A DNA stretch of 64,000 nucleotides, from positions 5,009,172 through 5,073,171 of the forward strand of contig NW_024468910.1 of the NCBI RefSeq assembly GCF_011745365.1, given 5' to 3'. Positions 36,862-47,273 of this stretch are shown one piece after another; the first letter of the stretch is position 1, and each line of letters begins with the position of its first letter. A program made the position numbers and the translations under genes. The DNA comes from Cryphonectria parasitica EP155 (taxonomy: Eukaryota; Ascomycota; Sordariomycetes; Diaporthales; Cryphonectriaceae). The notes beneath the pieces are model-generated. The model made no database searches, was not told where the DNA came from, and saw nothing but the letters and a program-made list of their open reading frames with translations.

Positions 36862-37278
36862 AAATCCATGTGTAGGTGTCAGAACTGTTGAATGAATGAA
36901 AAGGAAGAGATTCTAGGAGGATGATTGAGGCGCCAGGTCAAAGTTGATTGTATCTACTGTATCAGACCTCAAGACTTTAGCCACAGAGAAGCAGTCTTGC
37001 GGCAGCTCAATGTACGTCTCATTGAGATTGTGAGGTTGATTGAGTTGAGTGAGTGTGGGGTCAAATAATCAAATAGCCGGCTCGGTTATATGCCGTTCTC
37101 CAGACCATCTTTAGGAATGTAAATGTAAGTATGAAGAGAATGATTCAAAGACTGATCTACTCTCATTCACAATCTCATTCATTATAGTCTTGTTTACTAT
37201 CTAGTTGTTTCTTCTTCTTCTTCTTCTTCTTCTTCTTCTTTCCTTGTTTGCAGAAATCGATATATACCTAATAATAAA
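36862..37278. other. Intergenic spacer with TTC repeat
   Basis: This spacer lies between the hydratase start and the dehydrogenase stop, both on the minus strand. A TTC repeat of about 11 units is at 37209-37241. No gene is seen. Confidence 0.6.
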
Positions 37279-38533
37279 TCACACAACCAAAAGAGGCTTG
37301 ACCACTCTGCCATTCTTCATCTCGTCCAAAGCCCTATCCATCTCCTCAAACCCAAACGCAGTCACAAATTTGTCAAAAGGAAACTGCCCCTCCTTATACA
37401 TCTCAAACAGCCTCGGGATCATCTGCCTAGGAACCGAGTCCCCCTGGTGCGTGCCTCGATGCGTGATGCCCTTGACCAGGTGCTCCTCAAGATTAAACCC
37501 GGCCACATTCGAGGCCACGCCCGCCCCAATCGTCACGAGCATTCCCCTATTGTCCAGGGCCAGGTGTGCCGTCTTGATAATGTTCTCGTTCCCGACGCAG
37601 TCCAGCGCAAAGTCCATGCCGTGCTCGTCAGGTGTGTACTTGTTTAGTTCCGCGGCAACCTCCTCGTTGGACTTGCCTGAGGGGTTGTACAGGTGCGTAT
37701 TGGGCCCGAGGATCGACATTGCACGGATGTTGTCCAGTTTGGTCTGCGACGTGTCGACCAGCACGATACAGGCTGGCGAGGTGAGCTGGGCCGCGAGCAG
37801 GGCAGCAAGACCGACGGCACCGCCGCCAAAGATGGCCAGGTTTGATCCGGGAGGTGGTTGGACGACATTCCTGGAGCATGATCAATTGTGATGAACAAAA
37901 AGAGGTTCAGTAGGCAATTAAGTTACTACTGTAACTGATGATGAAGACTCACATGATGGTGCCGGCGCCCGTCTGAATCCCACAGCCCAGAGTGGCGCAC
38001 AACCGCAAATCCGCCTCTCCCACATGCCCAATCTTGACACAGCTCTCCTCCCTCGCCAGGGCGATCCGCGCCATGCTGCTCTGCCCAAAGAAGAACCCAC
38101 CCACCTCTACGTTTCTTTCTCCCTCTTTATTCCCGTCCTCCTCGTCCTCCACCACCGTCGCCACTGCACTCCCATCATCCCTCCGCCCGCTAAAGTTCAG
38201 CCGGAACATCTCGTCGCAGTACGGATTCTGCCCCTTCCTGCACCAGCGGCACTTCATGCACGAGGCAAACGCCAGGACCACGGCATCGCCTGGCTGGACA
38301 TAGGTCACCTCTGGGCCGACGGCGCGCACACGGCCGGCGCCCTCGTGGCCCAGGATGAGGGGCGGTGGGAGGAGGAAGGTCCCTGCGGCGGCGCGGAGGT
38401 CGGAGTGGCAGATGGAGGCGGCAGCGATGTCGACGAGGACCTCATGGGGGGCGAGAGGGGTCGGGTACTTGATTTTCTTGAGGGTTGGGGGGGAGGGTGG
38501 TTGGGCGACGTAGGCCTCGGTTATTGTAGACAT
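37279..38533 (-). CDS. Zinc-dependent alcohol dehydrogenase (MDR family)
   Basis: Two exons, 37953-38533 and 37279-37870, give 390 residues; the junction splits the ATG of GTIM-NVVQPPPG. Catalytic zinc ligands are visible: Cys42 (SICHSDL), His63-Glu64 (LGHEGAGRV) and the Cys of CATLGCGIQTGAG. The structural zinc is held by Cys92, 95, 98 and 106 (CMKCRWCRKGQNPYC). The cofactor site is IFGGGAVGLAAL followed by CIVLVDTSQTKLD, with Asp after the second strand, indicating NAD rather than NADP. The fold resembles aryl-alcohol/benzyl-alcohol dehydrogenases. No targeting signal is obvious. An acidic, variable insertion (about residues 117-146, with VVEDEEDGNKEGE) enlarges the usual loop after the zinc lobe. 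It sits between hydratase and CoA-transferase genes and may oxidise an alcohol upstream of acid activation, which is inference. Confidence 0.88.
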
Positions 38534-39063
38534 GGTTGGGTTGAGTGGAAGTGCGGAGTAGGGAATGATGTTTACTGGGGTGAAGATGTTGGAGGTTATC
38601 GCTTGCTTGCTTGGGGAGGAGGAGGAGGAGGAGGAGGAGGCCTGTTTATATATCTTGAGGGGCGATACTGATAAGTAAAGGTTATGAAGATTGGGGTAAT
38701 TAATGAAAGTCTATGAGGTCCCATGGTGCAATCTCCAAATGATCAGTCATATTACCCCCGTTCTGTCTTATCTTGGTTTGAAATTCTGTTATTCTGGTGC
38801 TTGAGAAGATGGTTCGTGAAACTGAACGATTCATTATCATGATGATGTTGATAATAATCGACGATATTGAATTGAGATGATAATTATATAAGGTTACCAA
38901 CCTGCCTACAAAACGGTCAACCAAAGACATATACAGGAATAGAGTTGACAATTACTGTTTGTCTCTTTTGTTTCTATATCACTTATATAAAATGCAAGTT
39001 TACTTCTCTCTCTTCGGCATTGTGGATAATGTCGCCCTCAATACTTCTTAAAGTCAACAATAT
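38534..39063. other. Intergenic spacer
   Basis: A GGA repeat at 38614-38640 lies in the presumed 5' UTR of the dehydrogenase. The remainder is AT-rich. No gene is seen. Confidence 0.55.
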
Positions 39064-40338
39064 TCAATCCTCCATCCCAAGCTCAGCGAGAATCTTCTCA
39101 TTATGCTCTCCCACAAAAGGCACAGCATCCATCCGAGCCTCGTCCACCGCCCCAGATCCAGGAGGGATCAGAGCCGGCACACGACCCTCGGGCGTGTCCA
39201 CCTCGGTCCACCGCCCGCGCGCCCGCAGCTGAGGATGCGCCCACACGTCCGCCATGTCGCGCAGTTTGGCATTCGCGATCCCGGCCTGATCCAGCCTCTC
39301 CAGCAGCTGCTGTGCCGTCAGCGTCGAGAACACCTTGTCCATGATCCTCTTCAGCGCCTCCTGGTTCTCCACCCTCTTGGTGTTGGTGTTGAACCGCGCG
39401 TCCGACGCCAGCGCCGCATCTCCCAGCACTTCGCCGCACAGCCTCGCCCACTCCCTCTCGTTCTGCAGGCCCAGCATGACCGAGCCCCCGTCGGCGCCCG
39501 TCGAAAAGGGGCCATAGGGATAGATGGTAGCATGTGCCGCGCCCACGCGCCTCGGAGGCGGCTGGCCCTGGTACGTGTAGTACAGCGGGAAGCTCATCCA
39601 CTCGGCCATGCTCTCCAGCATGGAGATGTCGATCCTGGCGCCGCGGCCCGTCCTGTCCCGTGTCATGAGCGCGCCCAGGATGTTGGTGAAGGCATACATG
39701 CCCGCCGCAATGTCCGCGATCGAGAGGCCCACCTTGGCAGGCTCGTCTCTCGTGCCCGTGACGGACAGGACCCCGGCCTCGGACTGCACGAGGAGGTCGT
39801 AGGCCTTCCTGTCTCTGTACGGCCCGTCCGCTCCGTACCCGGAGATGTCGCACACGATCAGCCGTGGGTGTTGGTCCTGCAGTGCCTCGTGCGACAGGCC
39901 CATCCGCCCTGTCGCGCCCGGCGCCAGGTTCTGCACCAGCACGTCGGCGCGGCCGAGCAGGGCCCTGAGGACGGCCTGGCCCTTGGGCTGTTTGAGGTCC
40001 AGCGCCAGGCTCTCCTTGGACCGGTTCGTCCAGATGAAGTGTGAGGACTGGCCTCGCACTCGGGTGTCGTACTGCCGGGCAAAGTCGCCCGTGGTGGGCC
40101 GCTCGATCTTGATCACCCTGGCGCCCTGGTCGGCGAGCTGGCGCGTGCAGAAGGGCGCTGCTATGGCTTGTTCCAGGCTGACGACGGTGATGCCTTGTAG
40201 GGGGAGTTGTCTGGTGGGGCGGGGACGAGGAGTAGCGGCATAGCATCGCCTTGCCGACGAGGTGAGTCTGGGAGGGAGACGAGAAGTTGGTAGATGTGAG
40301 TGGAGGAGATGCTGAAGGCGATACTGAAGGCGATACAT
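39064..40338 (-). CDS. Family III CoA-transferase (CaiB/BaiF, SUGCT-like)
   Basis: Single exon, 424 residues. The N-terminus (MYRLQYRLQHLLHSHLPTSR..., with RLTSSARRCYAA) is basic and lacks acids, as in mitochondrial presequences. The family fold starts at LPLQGITVVSLEQAIAAPFC, followed by RVIKIERPTTGDFAR, DLKQPKGQAVL, DVLVQNLAPGATGRMGL and CDISGYGADGPY. The catalytic aspartate is Asp209 in SIADIAAGMYAFTNI. GLQNEREWARLCGEVLGD and HPQLRARGRWTEVD are typical of the C-terminal part. The family moves CoA between acids, often succinyl-CoA to a dicarboxylate. Human SUGCT uses glutarate, and the fungal itaconate pathway has a CoA-transferase step. The divergent acyl-CoA dehydrogenase and nearby hydratase suggest a shared pathway. 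Exact acids are unknown. Confidence 0.92.
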   Translation of the reverse strand: MYRLQYRLQHLLHSHLPTSRLPPRLTSSARRCYAATPRPRPTRQLPLQGITVVSLEQAIAAPFCTRQLADQGARVIKIERPTTGDFARQYDTRVRGQSSHFIWTNRSKESLALDLKQPKGQAVLRALLGRADVLVQNLAPGATGRMGLSHEALQDQHPRLIVCDISGYGADGPYRDRKAYDLLVQSEAGVLSVTGTRDEPAKVGLSIADIAAGMYAFTNILGALMTRDRTGRGARIDISMLESMAEWMSFPLYYTYQGQPPPRRVGAAHATIYPYGPFSTGADGGSVMLGLQNEREWARLCGEVLGDAALASDARFNTNTKRVENQEALKRIMDKVFSTLTAQQLLERLDQAGIANAKLRDMADVWAHPQLRARGRWTEVDTPEGRVPALIPPGSGAVDEARMDAVPFVGEHNEKILAELGMED

Positions 40339-40851
40339 GTTGGGAGCCGGTGTTAGACGTTATTCATTGTGTGTAATTATTGTATCAGTTTTGAGATGTT
40401 GTTGAAACTGGGTAAATAAGCAAGTGCAACGAAAGCAATCAATTAATTCCTGCTACACAATCTCAAGACAATTGTTTGCATTGTTAAATGGAACATGCGT
40501 AGACACCAAGTAATAACATCGAACGTGGTGCTGCCGTCATGAGGAGAGCCGAGGTGATAGAAGTGAGGACCATTTGCAAATCCATCTTCCAGATTCAGTA
40601 CACAAGTTGTATCATTTCTGCAGAAATAACAAACAAAAACCCAAGTAGCCGACTTCATATAACCGAAGCAGACCCGCCCCCTCCTCACTAGAGAAGTCCC
40701 CCGACTGACGATGGTTGACACTGCAAAAGATTATTTGGTACATAAGATCATTCATAATACATGAAAAGTCAGTAAACTTGTTCATCTATGCATGTCCTCG
40801 TGTCATAACCAAGTACAAATCCTCCTCTCCCACACTCAATGATATCTCATC
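40339..40851. promoter_or_regulatory. Shared divergent promoter, CoA-transferase / acyl-CoA dehydrogenase
   Basis: This 513-nt AT-leaning spacer lies between two start codons facing apart. It contains CCGAGG at 40549-40554, which is the reverse complement of CCTCGG, the core site of the FarA/FarB/CTF1-type regulators of fatty-acid catabolism in filamentous fungi. A single six-base match can occur by chance. Confidence 0.35.
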
Positions 40852-42316
40852 ATGTCTCTCTCCCTACGTAGAACAGCATGGCACTGCATCCATCATCGCC
40901 TCCCTCCACGCACCTCCTCCGTCCCCCAACAACTCGAACCAGTCCTATTCTCGTCTCTTAACCCAAAAAGACACCAGCCCTTCTCAACAACCCCTCCAAA
41001 CCGCCTCATGGAAACAACAGGCTTCACCGAAACCCAGCTCACCGTCCGCGAGGCAGTCAGCGCCATCTGTTCCCAATTCCCCAACAGCTACTGGCGCGAC
41101 CACGACCAGAACGAAGAGGACCCCAAGGAATTCCACGCCGCCCTCGCCCGGGACGGCTGGCTGGGCATTGCTCTCCCCGAGGAGCTGGGCGGGTCCGGGC
41201 TCGGCATCGCAGAGGCCACCATGATGATGCAGACCATCACAGAGTCCGGGGCGGGCATGGCCGGTGCCCAGGCCATCCACGCCAACGTGTACGCCACCCA
41301 GCCGCTCGCCCGGTTCGGCTCAAAGGAGCAGCTGGAGAGCACCATCCCCAACATCGTGTCCGGCACATGGCGGACCTGTTTTGGCGTGACGGAGCCCAAC
41401 GCGGGCCTGGACACGCTGCGGCTGTCGACGATGGCGAGGCGGCAGCCGGACGGCTCGTGCTACCGAGTGACGGGCCAGAAGATCTGGATCACCTGTGCGC
41501 AGGTGGCGCGGAAGATGATGTTGCTGGCGCGGACCACGGCGCTGGACACAGGCACCGACACAAAACCGAGCGAGGGCCTGTCGCTGTTCTGCATCGACCT
41601 GGACCGAGACAAGCCCGGCCTGGACATCCGGAAGATCAAAAAGATGGGCGGCCGCGCCGTCGACGCCAACGAGGTGTACTTTGACAACTACGAGATCCCC
41701 GCCAGCGCGCTCATCGGCCAGGAGGGTAAGGGCTTCAAGATGATCCTGCACGGCATGAACGCCGAGCGGTGTCTGCTCGCCGGCGAGGCCCTCGGCCTGG
41801 GCTATGCGGCGCTGACGAGGGCCGCCGCGTACGCGCGCGAGAGGACGGTCTTCCAGCGCCCCATCGGCATGAACCAGGGGATCGCGCACCCCCTGGCGGA
41901 CGCGTTCATGCGCCTCGAGGGGGCTAAGCTGGCGACGTACCATGCTGCGAGGCTGTTTGATGCAGGTAAGACGGATCCCTCGATACGGCCCGATGCGATT
42001 GGCGTGGCTTGTAATAGTGCAAAGTATATGGCGGCTGAGGCTGCGTTCAATGCTTGTGAGAGGGCTATCTTGACGGTGAGTGTTCTTGACCCTTGGAAAA
42101 TGGGACGAAGCTGGACCTCTTTCCTATCCTAACCACAGATGTGGATGATGCTAATGGTTTTTCCTTCCTTAGCATGGAGGTATGGGATATGCCACAGAGT
42201 ACGATGTTGAAAGATGGTTCCGAGAATGTCTTGTGCCACGGATTGCCCCTGTGAGCAGGGAGATGATTCTCAATTACATTAGCGAGAGAGTTCTACAATT
42301 ACCAAGGAGTTACTAG
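40852..42316 (+). CDS. Acyl-CoA dehydrogenase, mitochondrial
   Basis: Two exons, 40852-42075 and 42173-42316, join as ACERAILT / HGGMGYATEYDVERW, giving 455 residues. The N-terminus MSLSLRRTAWHCIHHRLPPR is a plausible mitochondrial presequence. FAD/substrate motifs: LARDGWLGIALPEELGGSGL, FGVTEPNAGLDTLRL, YRVTGQKIWITCAQ, FDNYEIPASALIGQEGKGF and ERTVFQRPIGMNQGIAHPLA. The catalytic glutamate found near the C-terminus of most family members is absent at the usual place (the region reads RIAPVSREMILNYI). A Glu in GMNAERCLLAGEALG occupies the region used by isovaleryl- and long-chain enzymes, so that one may act as the base. It would introduce a 2,3-double bond into an acyl-CoA, with electrons passed to ETF. 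It is divergent from the CoA-transferase gene. Confidence 0.93.
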
Positions 42317-44481
42317 AAACATCTGCCTAGAGCATTGTCGGCTTAAAAGAATTCACATTCTAGATATGGTATACAATTAGTGATAAGGCAGAAAGTTGGA
42401 TGTCAACATCATGGTCAATATTGATAGGCATCTACTTATTCTCGTGAAGACTCGTGAAGACACATGATGATAATCAAGGGCCTCAGTAACCCAACTTCAA
42501 CATGTGATCATATCCACAGCCTTGCTTTTCCTGACTGTTGATACTGTTCTTTTCTCTTGAATGTGTGTCATTGCGATTCTAGTGGCAGGTAACCACCTCA
42601 TACCTGACACTGTACTGAGGCTTTCAATAGAAGTTAAGACCATGTCTCTCAAAAATCCACAGTCATGGAACTGATGCAAGGAATCTAATGGTCCTGTGAG
42701 GAAAGCCATTCATTTCCAGGATTTCTCATCAGCCAGTCTCATCCTGCACTTATCAAAAGTTTCTCGTCTGATCTTCCCTTCTCATCCATCTTGTGCCTAA
42801 TTAACTCGTCAACAGTGACCACTTTTATTTGTGTCAGCCAAAAGACTTTCCATACAATGCCTTGTTGCCATCAGCCATTGTGTTTGTTCAGTCCTTGCGT
42901 CTGCATTGACATGATTGGGAAACTTATGTGCAATACTAGTCACTGCAACCTATGGACAGCTATGTGAAAAAGGTATGTGATTGGCCTGCACAATGGAAGT
43001 TTGGCTACAACAGTGGCCAGATTCAAAACAGGCAATCATCTTGACCATACCACTCTCAGCTTCTAGATCTGAAAATAGGAGCCTAGGGTGTTGTCATATG
43101 TTAGTGTTGAACTCTTATAATGAGACCGATTATAGTAATGCAAACTATTGATACATTGTTCAACCTTGAAAGGGCTGACAATGTCCACCAGATCATGTTT
43201 ATGTTGTGTCATGAAAAGAGATTAGTTTCTAGGCTGGATACTTCCAGAAAAGCCAATGTTGGCCTTTGGTTAACTCTTGGTATAAAAGAAAATAATGTCA
43301 TTTTACTTCTTCTCTGAGCCTTGCTATTGCTGTATCATGTTTTCCTATAGATATAGCCATTTCCAAAGAGCATCTGCTTCATCACAAGGAGTGTGCTGTA
43401 GAAGTGGTCTCTGCGCCCAAATTAGACTAGAAGGTGATCTTTATCAAAGCTGATTATTATTATGAAGTAGTGAGAAACGGTACTGGGGATTCTGTATTCA
43501 TTGAATTGATGTTATTAAAGATTCTGCTAGATTCTATAGAGATTTCTTGTTGTATGGTAAAAGCTTCGCTGCTGCAAAGGTTTGGTTATGTAAAAGTTTC
43601 GTGACTTGTTAATTTCTTAACAGTAGCTGAAGGCATAAAGATGATAGCCAGAGACAAAAGATGCATTGTCAAAGATAGTAGTGTGCTCTATACTGCACTT
43701 TCTGAGAACAATCACAGATTGTCATGACAGCTGGGTTTCTCAGAAGTATTCGGAACCTTCTACAGAATAGACAGTAGAGTCATGCTAGCCAGTGTAGGTC
43801 AATAACAAGTGTTCAGTAGCAGTAGAATCTCATAGAATCTATGTTGTATCACACGAGCCTGAGTGTAATCTCTCAGCAGCTGCAGCCCGACGTTGGAAAT
43901 GAAACTTTTGCCATTCGATGTGCAAAGTGATCTCTGAATCAGTGTGCCCTGCAAAGTGACCAAGTCATCTCATGTTGGGGACTAAAGACAGGACAATCAT
44001 GATGAAGCTATCTCCATGTGTCAGCCTCGTGCAGTGACTGGCTCAGCCTCGTGCAATCACCAACTCGGCGAAGGCTTGCAATGAGCCCTCGATCAGCTTT
44101 CATGATAGCGTCGTGTCCTCTTCGTGAGGGACGCATCATCCTGTCCCTTTGTTCGTGAAAGCTGTCTTCGTGCTGAGGACATCACTGCACTTGGGAAGAG
44201 ATGTCAAAGTAAACTTCCTTGCCCTCGACGAAAGTTTTCTGCCAGATCACGAAAGCGGCCAGATGTGCGAGCAGTCGGTCTGTGCACAAGGCTTGCAACT
44301 ATATAAATATGTTTTTAGAACTTTAAGACGAACTTGTTTTTCTTGAAACGGTCCAGCTTTCATCACATCTTCTTCGTAACCAACTCTTTCTCTTTCTCTT
44401 TTCTTTTCTTTTCCAACCATATTCACCTTCACCAACGTCCTCACCTTCTCCTCTTCCTCCTCCTCCTCCTCCAACAGCAAG
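42317..44481. other. AT-rich gene-free island
   Basis: About 2.2 kb. From 42,317 to about 44,000 the composition is AT-rich, frames are short and no motifs are seen. A short direct repeat, CTCAGCCTCGTGCA, occurs twice around 44020-44056. From about 44,340 the sequence becomes CT-rich, as a promoter and 5' UTR of the zinc-finger gene. Confidence 0.55.
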
Positions 44482-45592
44482 ATGTCTTCCACCAATAACG
44501 GTGCCCCCTTCCCTGGCCCTATGGCCACTGCTCCTGCTGCTGCAGGTGCCTCCTCTGCTCCCGCCACCTCCTCCACCATGACCACCACCACCACTGCTGC
44601 TGCTACTACTACTACTGCTGCTGCTGCTGCTGGTGGTCCCGCCCTTGTCGTCCCTGGCGCCGCGGCTCCTCCCGGCGCCATCTCAAACGCCATGCAGGAG
44701 TTCCTGCGCAAGAACCCTGGTCTCGCTCACGAGGGCACCACGCGCGACGCGGCTGCCAGGGAGCACTTTGGTCGCGCCGTATACGAGTTCTACGACCAGA
44801 ACTCGGAGTGGGTTATTACCCGCCGGGCCATGGCCCCTGCTGCTCGTCCTGGTGGCATGCCCGTCCGGTATGTTTCTTTTCTTCTTCTTCTTTGCCTGAT
44901 GATGACTTCCTCTCCCTTCCTCCTCTCTCTCTCCTATACATTTCCTACTATCCTCTTACAAAAGCCTACTTTTTATTGTGCCATGCCATGACTCAGAACA
45001 AACATTAACAACTTAAATTTCCCTTGCCTCGCCCAACAGAATCCCAGGTGGACCCCAGCGCAGACGTCTCTGCACCTTCTGCCAGAGACAGGTAAACGAC
45101 TTCAGCCGTCACAACCTGGAGAACCACACCAGGGACCCCGTCAAGAAGAAGTACTGCCCCTACTGGGGCTGCGACTGGACGGGCCTCCGCGACGGCACCA
45201 TCCCCATCGACGAGCACCTCGCGTGCCGGCACTTCGACTTCCGCAACACAGCGGGCCGGGGCGGTGCGCTCGGCGACACGTCGGCGCGCCCGCCCGTCCT
45301 CCGACACCTCAACATGGCCGCGCTGGCCGAGGTCGCCCGCCGGGGCCATGCCACCGCCGCAGGCCTGATGAGCGAGCGCGCCCGCCTGCTGGGTCTCCTG
45401 CGCGCCCGGGGTACGTTCTGCCCGGCCCTGGAGCATAACGTCTTCAACCAGACGCTGCTGCCGCCTCACGCCGACGCCGACGTCGACCTGATGAAGAAGG
45501 ACGAGCGCATCGAGTACGTCGTCGCGCTGCGGACCGAGGTGGCTGCCTGGAGGAGCCGCATCCACGACGCCAACCTGATGCTGGCCCAGTGA
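44482..45592 (+). CDS. C2H2-like zinc-finger protein, unknown role
   Basis: Two exons, 44482-44867 and 45040-45592, joined inside an Arg codon (PV-R-IPGGPQRRR), give 312 residues. The first 70 residues are Ala/Thr/Pro low complexity. A short helical region follows (AMQEFLRKNPGLAHEG...HFGRAVYEFYDQN). After the junction come two zinc-finger-like units. The first is CTFCQRQVNDFSRHNLENH, with C-x2-C-x9-H-x4-H spacing. The second is CPYWGCDWTGL...HLACRH, with C-x4-C and H-x4-H. The spacing resembles C2H2 fingers that bind nucleic acid or protein. The C-terminal part is helical and rich in Arg/Ala. I do not recognise the family. The acceptor is AACAG at 45035-45039. Confidence 0.75.
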
Positions 45593-46631
45593 GGCGTCGA
45601 GGCAGGGCAGGGAGGGATTGTCGCTATTTTGGGCCGGGGGGATCCGATACATGGGAAGCAATCTGGGCTTGCATGATAGGGACAGCTGCTAAAGGTTTTC
45701 GGCTTCGGATTTCTTTTCCCCTTCCCTTCCCTTTCTTCTTTTTCATTTGTCAAAGGACAGTCTCCAGGAAGAACCTCGTTAGGCATCATGCTCGAGGGTT
45801 AGCAGTGCGAAGTCATCACCACCACTGCAGACGGAGACGTCATCATTTTCGGGAAGGAGGAGTTTTCTTTTCATCTCTGTCTTTTGTCTCTTCTGGTTTT
45901 TCTTTGTATTTTTTTTTTCTTTCTTTTTTTCAGAGGGTCGTCTTTACGAGAAAGTCTTTCGGCATCAAGTTTTATGGTGAGCAGTGCGGCAAGTCATCAA
46001 CACCACTGCGGGCGGAGACGTGACCGTCACGAGAAAGGGTTTCTTTTTTTTATTCTTTTCCTTTTTCCCTCACAAAAGATCCTCTGGCCAACTCTGGAAC
46101 AAGCCTTTCGAGGCCTCCATCTCGATAGTTAGCAAGTGCGAGGTCCTCATCACGACCATTGCTGTGGACGGAGATATCATCATTCCGAGAGGACCCACTA
46201 ATGAAGCAATGCAGTTGTTTGTTCCGGCCATGATTTGATTTGAAAGCCACGGAGAGATTCGGTGCTTATAACTGACCACAACTTGTCCGAGAAACAAATA
46301 ACGAGACTACAGGACACCCACCCAGCGCACTTCAGACATGCTTACCTGATGCTTACATGATTGATTACAGACTTGTCTACACCAATTCTCACAACCAATT
46401 TCCTCACCAGGCAAATTGGCTAGAACTGGTGAGAGATGTCTCGAAGCAGTGCAAGGCAAGTTCACGTTAGATCCATCCATCCTCAGTTGTCCTGCTTGTG
46501 TTGTGCTGTGCTGCCACAAAGTGTCCCTACTCAGCCTTGCATGTGAAGTGATTGCCACTCGTCAACCCCTTCCCAACACCCCTTTCAACCGTTTCAGCAG
46601 CCCCCTTTCCATCAAGACAACCTCTTCCAAG
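45593..46631. other. Intergenic region with a degenerate triple repeat
   Basis: About 1 kb between the zinc-finger gene and the FMN reductase. It is dominated by three diverged copies of a sequence (listed separately) separated by T-rich stretches ending in CAG or AAAAG that look like introns. Confidence 0.6.
45797..46193 (+). repeat. Three diverged tandem units
   Basis: Copies at 45797-45862, 45976-46037 and 46129-46193 share the pattern GTTAGCA.GTGCGA.GTC.TCA followed by an ACC/ACTGC...GACGGAGA core. The third copy reads as open protein (SKCEVLITTIAVDGDIIIPR); the first two have small indels that break the same frame. Spacing is about 178 and 152 nt. This looks like a decayed repeat-protein gene or duplicated exon. 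Confidence 0.6.
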
Positions 46632-47273
46632 ATGACCTCAAAAGCAAAATCAGTAGCCCTCGTCGTCACATCCCACCGAGCCCTCCGCATAGGCCCCTCG
46701 GTCGGCGCCGTGATCCAAAAAATCATCCAACCTGCCGCCAGCACAGCCAACATCACCCTCAAGACCCTCGACGTCAAGTCCTTCCACCTCCCCATCTTCA
46801 GCGGGCCGGCGCCCCCCAAGTTCATGGCCGCCAAGGGCGTCCAGTTTGAAGAAGAGGCAGCCAGGGCCTGGGCCGACGAGATGGCCTCGCACGACGGCTA
46901 CATCTTTGTCATCAACGAGTACAACTACGGCATGTCGGGCGCCACCAAGAACGCCGTCGACTTCCTGTGGGCCGGGTTTACAGGCAAGCCAGTCATGATT
47001 GTCAGCTATGGCGGTGCAGGAGGGCGTCTTGCGAACCAGCAGCTCAGCGCCGTCCTGGCGGGCATGGAGCTCAAGGTGGTGGAGAAGAAGATCGAGCTGA
47101 CCTGGTCTGGGGGTCGCGGCCCGGATGCGCTGCTTGCTGTCACGGAGGGGAAGCTGGGCGAGAAGTCTGTGGAGGAGTGGCTGAGCACGAGGGCGACTGA
47201 TGTGCTGGAGGCGTTCGCAGGGTTGGAAAGCAAGTTGAGAGAGGACGCCCCGCCGCAGGTGCAAGCCAGCTGA
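46632..47273 (+). CDS. NADPH-dependent FMN reductase-like flavoprotein
   Basis: Single exon, 213 residues. The start MTSKAKSVALVVTSHRALRI leads directly into the first strand and phosphate-binding loop of the flavodoxin-like fold (VTSHRALRIGPSVGAVI). LDVKSFHLPIF and FVINEYNYGMSGATKNAVDF, the second FMN-binding loop, are diagnostic of the NAD(P)H-dependent FMN reductase family. KPVMIVSYGGAGG is the third loop. The family reduces flavins or quinones in the cytosol; the physiological substrate cannot be predicted. An upstream in-frame ATG at 46416 would add 72 residues, with a cysteine-rich extension that does not look native, so the 46632 start is preferred. Confidence 0.9.
   Translation: MTSKAKSVALVVTSHRALRIGPSVGAVIQKIIQPAASTANITLKTLDVKSFHLPIFSGPAPPKFMAAKGVQFEEEAARAWADEMASHDGYIFVINEYNYGMSGATKNAVDFLWAGFTGKPVMIVSYGGAGGRLANQQLSAVLAGMELKVVEKKIELTWSGGRGPDALLAVTEGKLGEKSVEEWLSTRATDVLEAFAGLESKLREDAPPQVQAS

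Noticed and set aside
39103..40044. Plus-strand 313-codon frame over the CoA-transferase
   Set aside because: Antisense shadow of a GC-rich exon; the minus strand holds the family motifs.
35620..42316. Secondary-metabolite gene cluster
   Set aside because: No polyketide, peptide or terpene synthase is present; the enzymes fit acyl-CoA catabolism.
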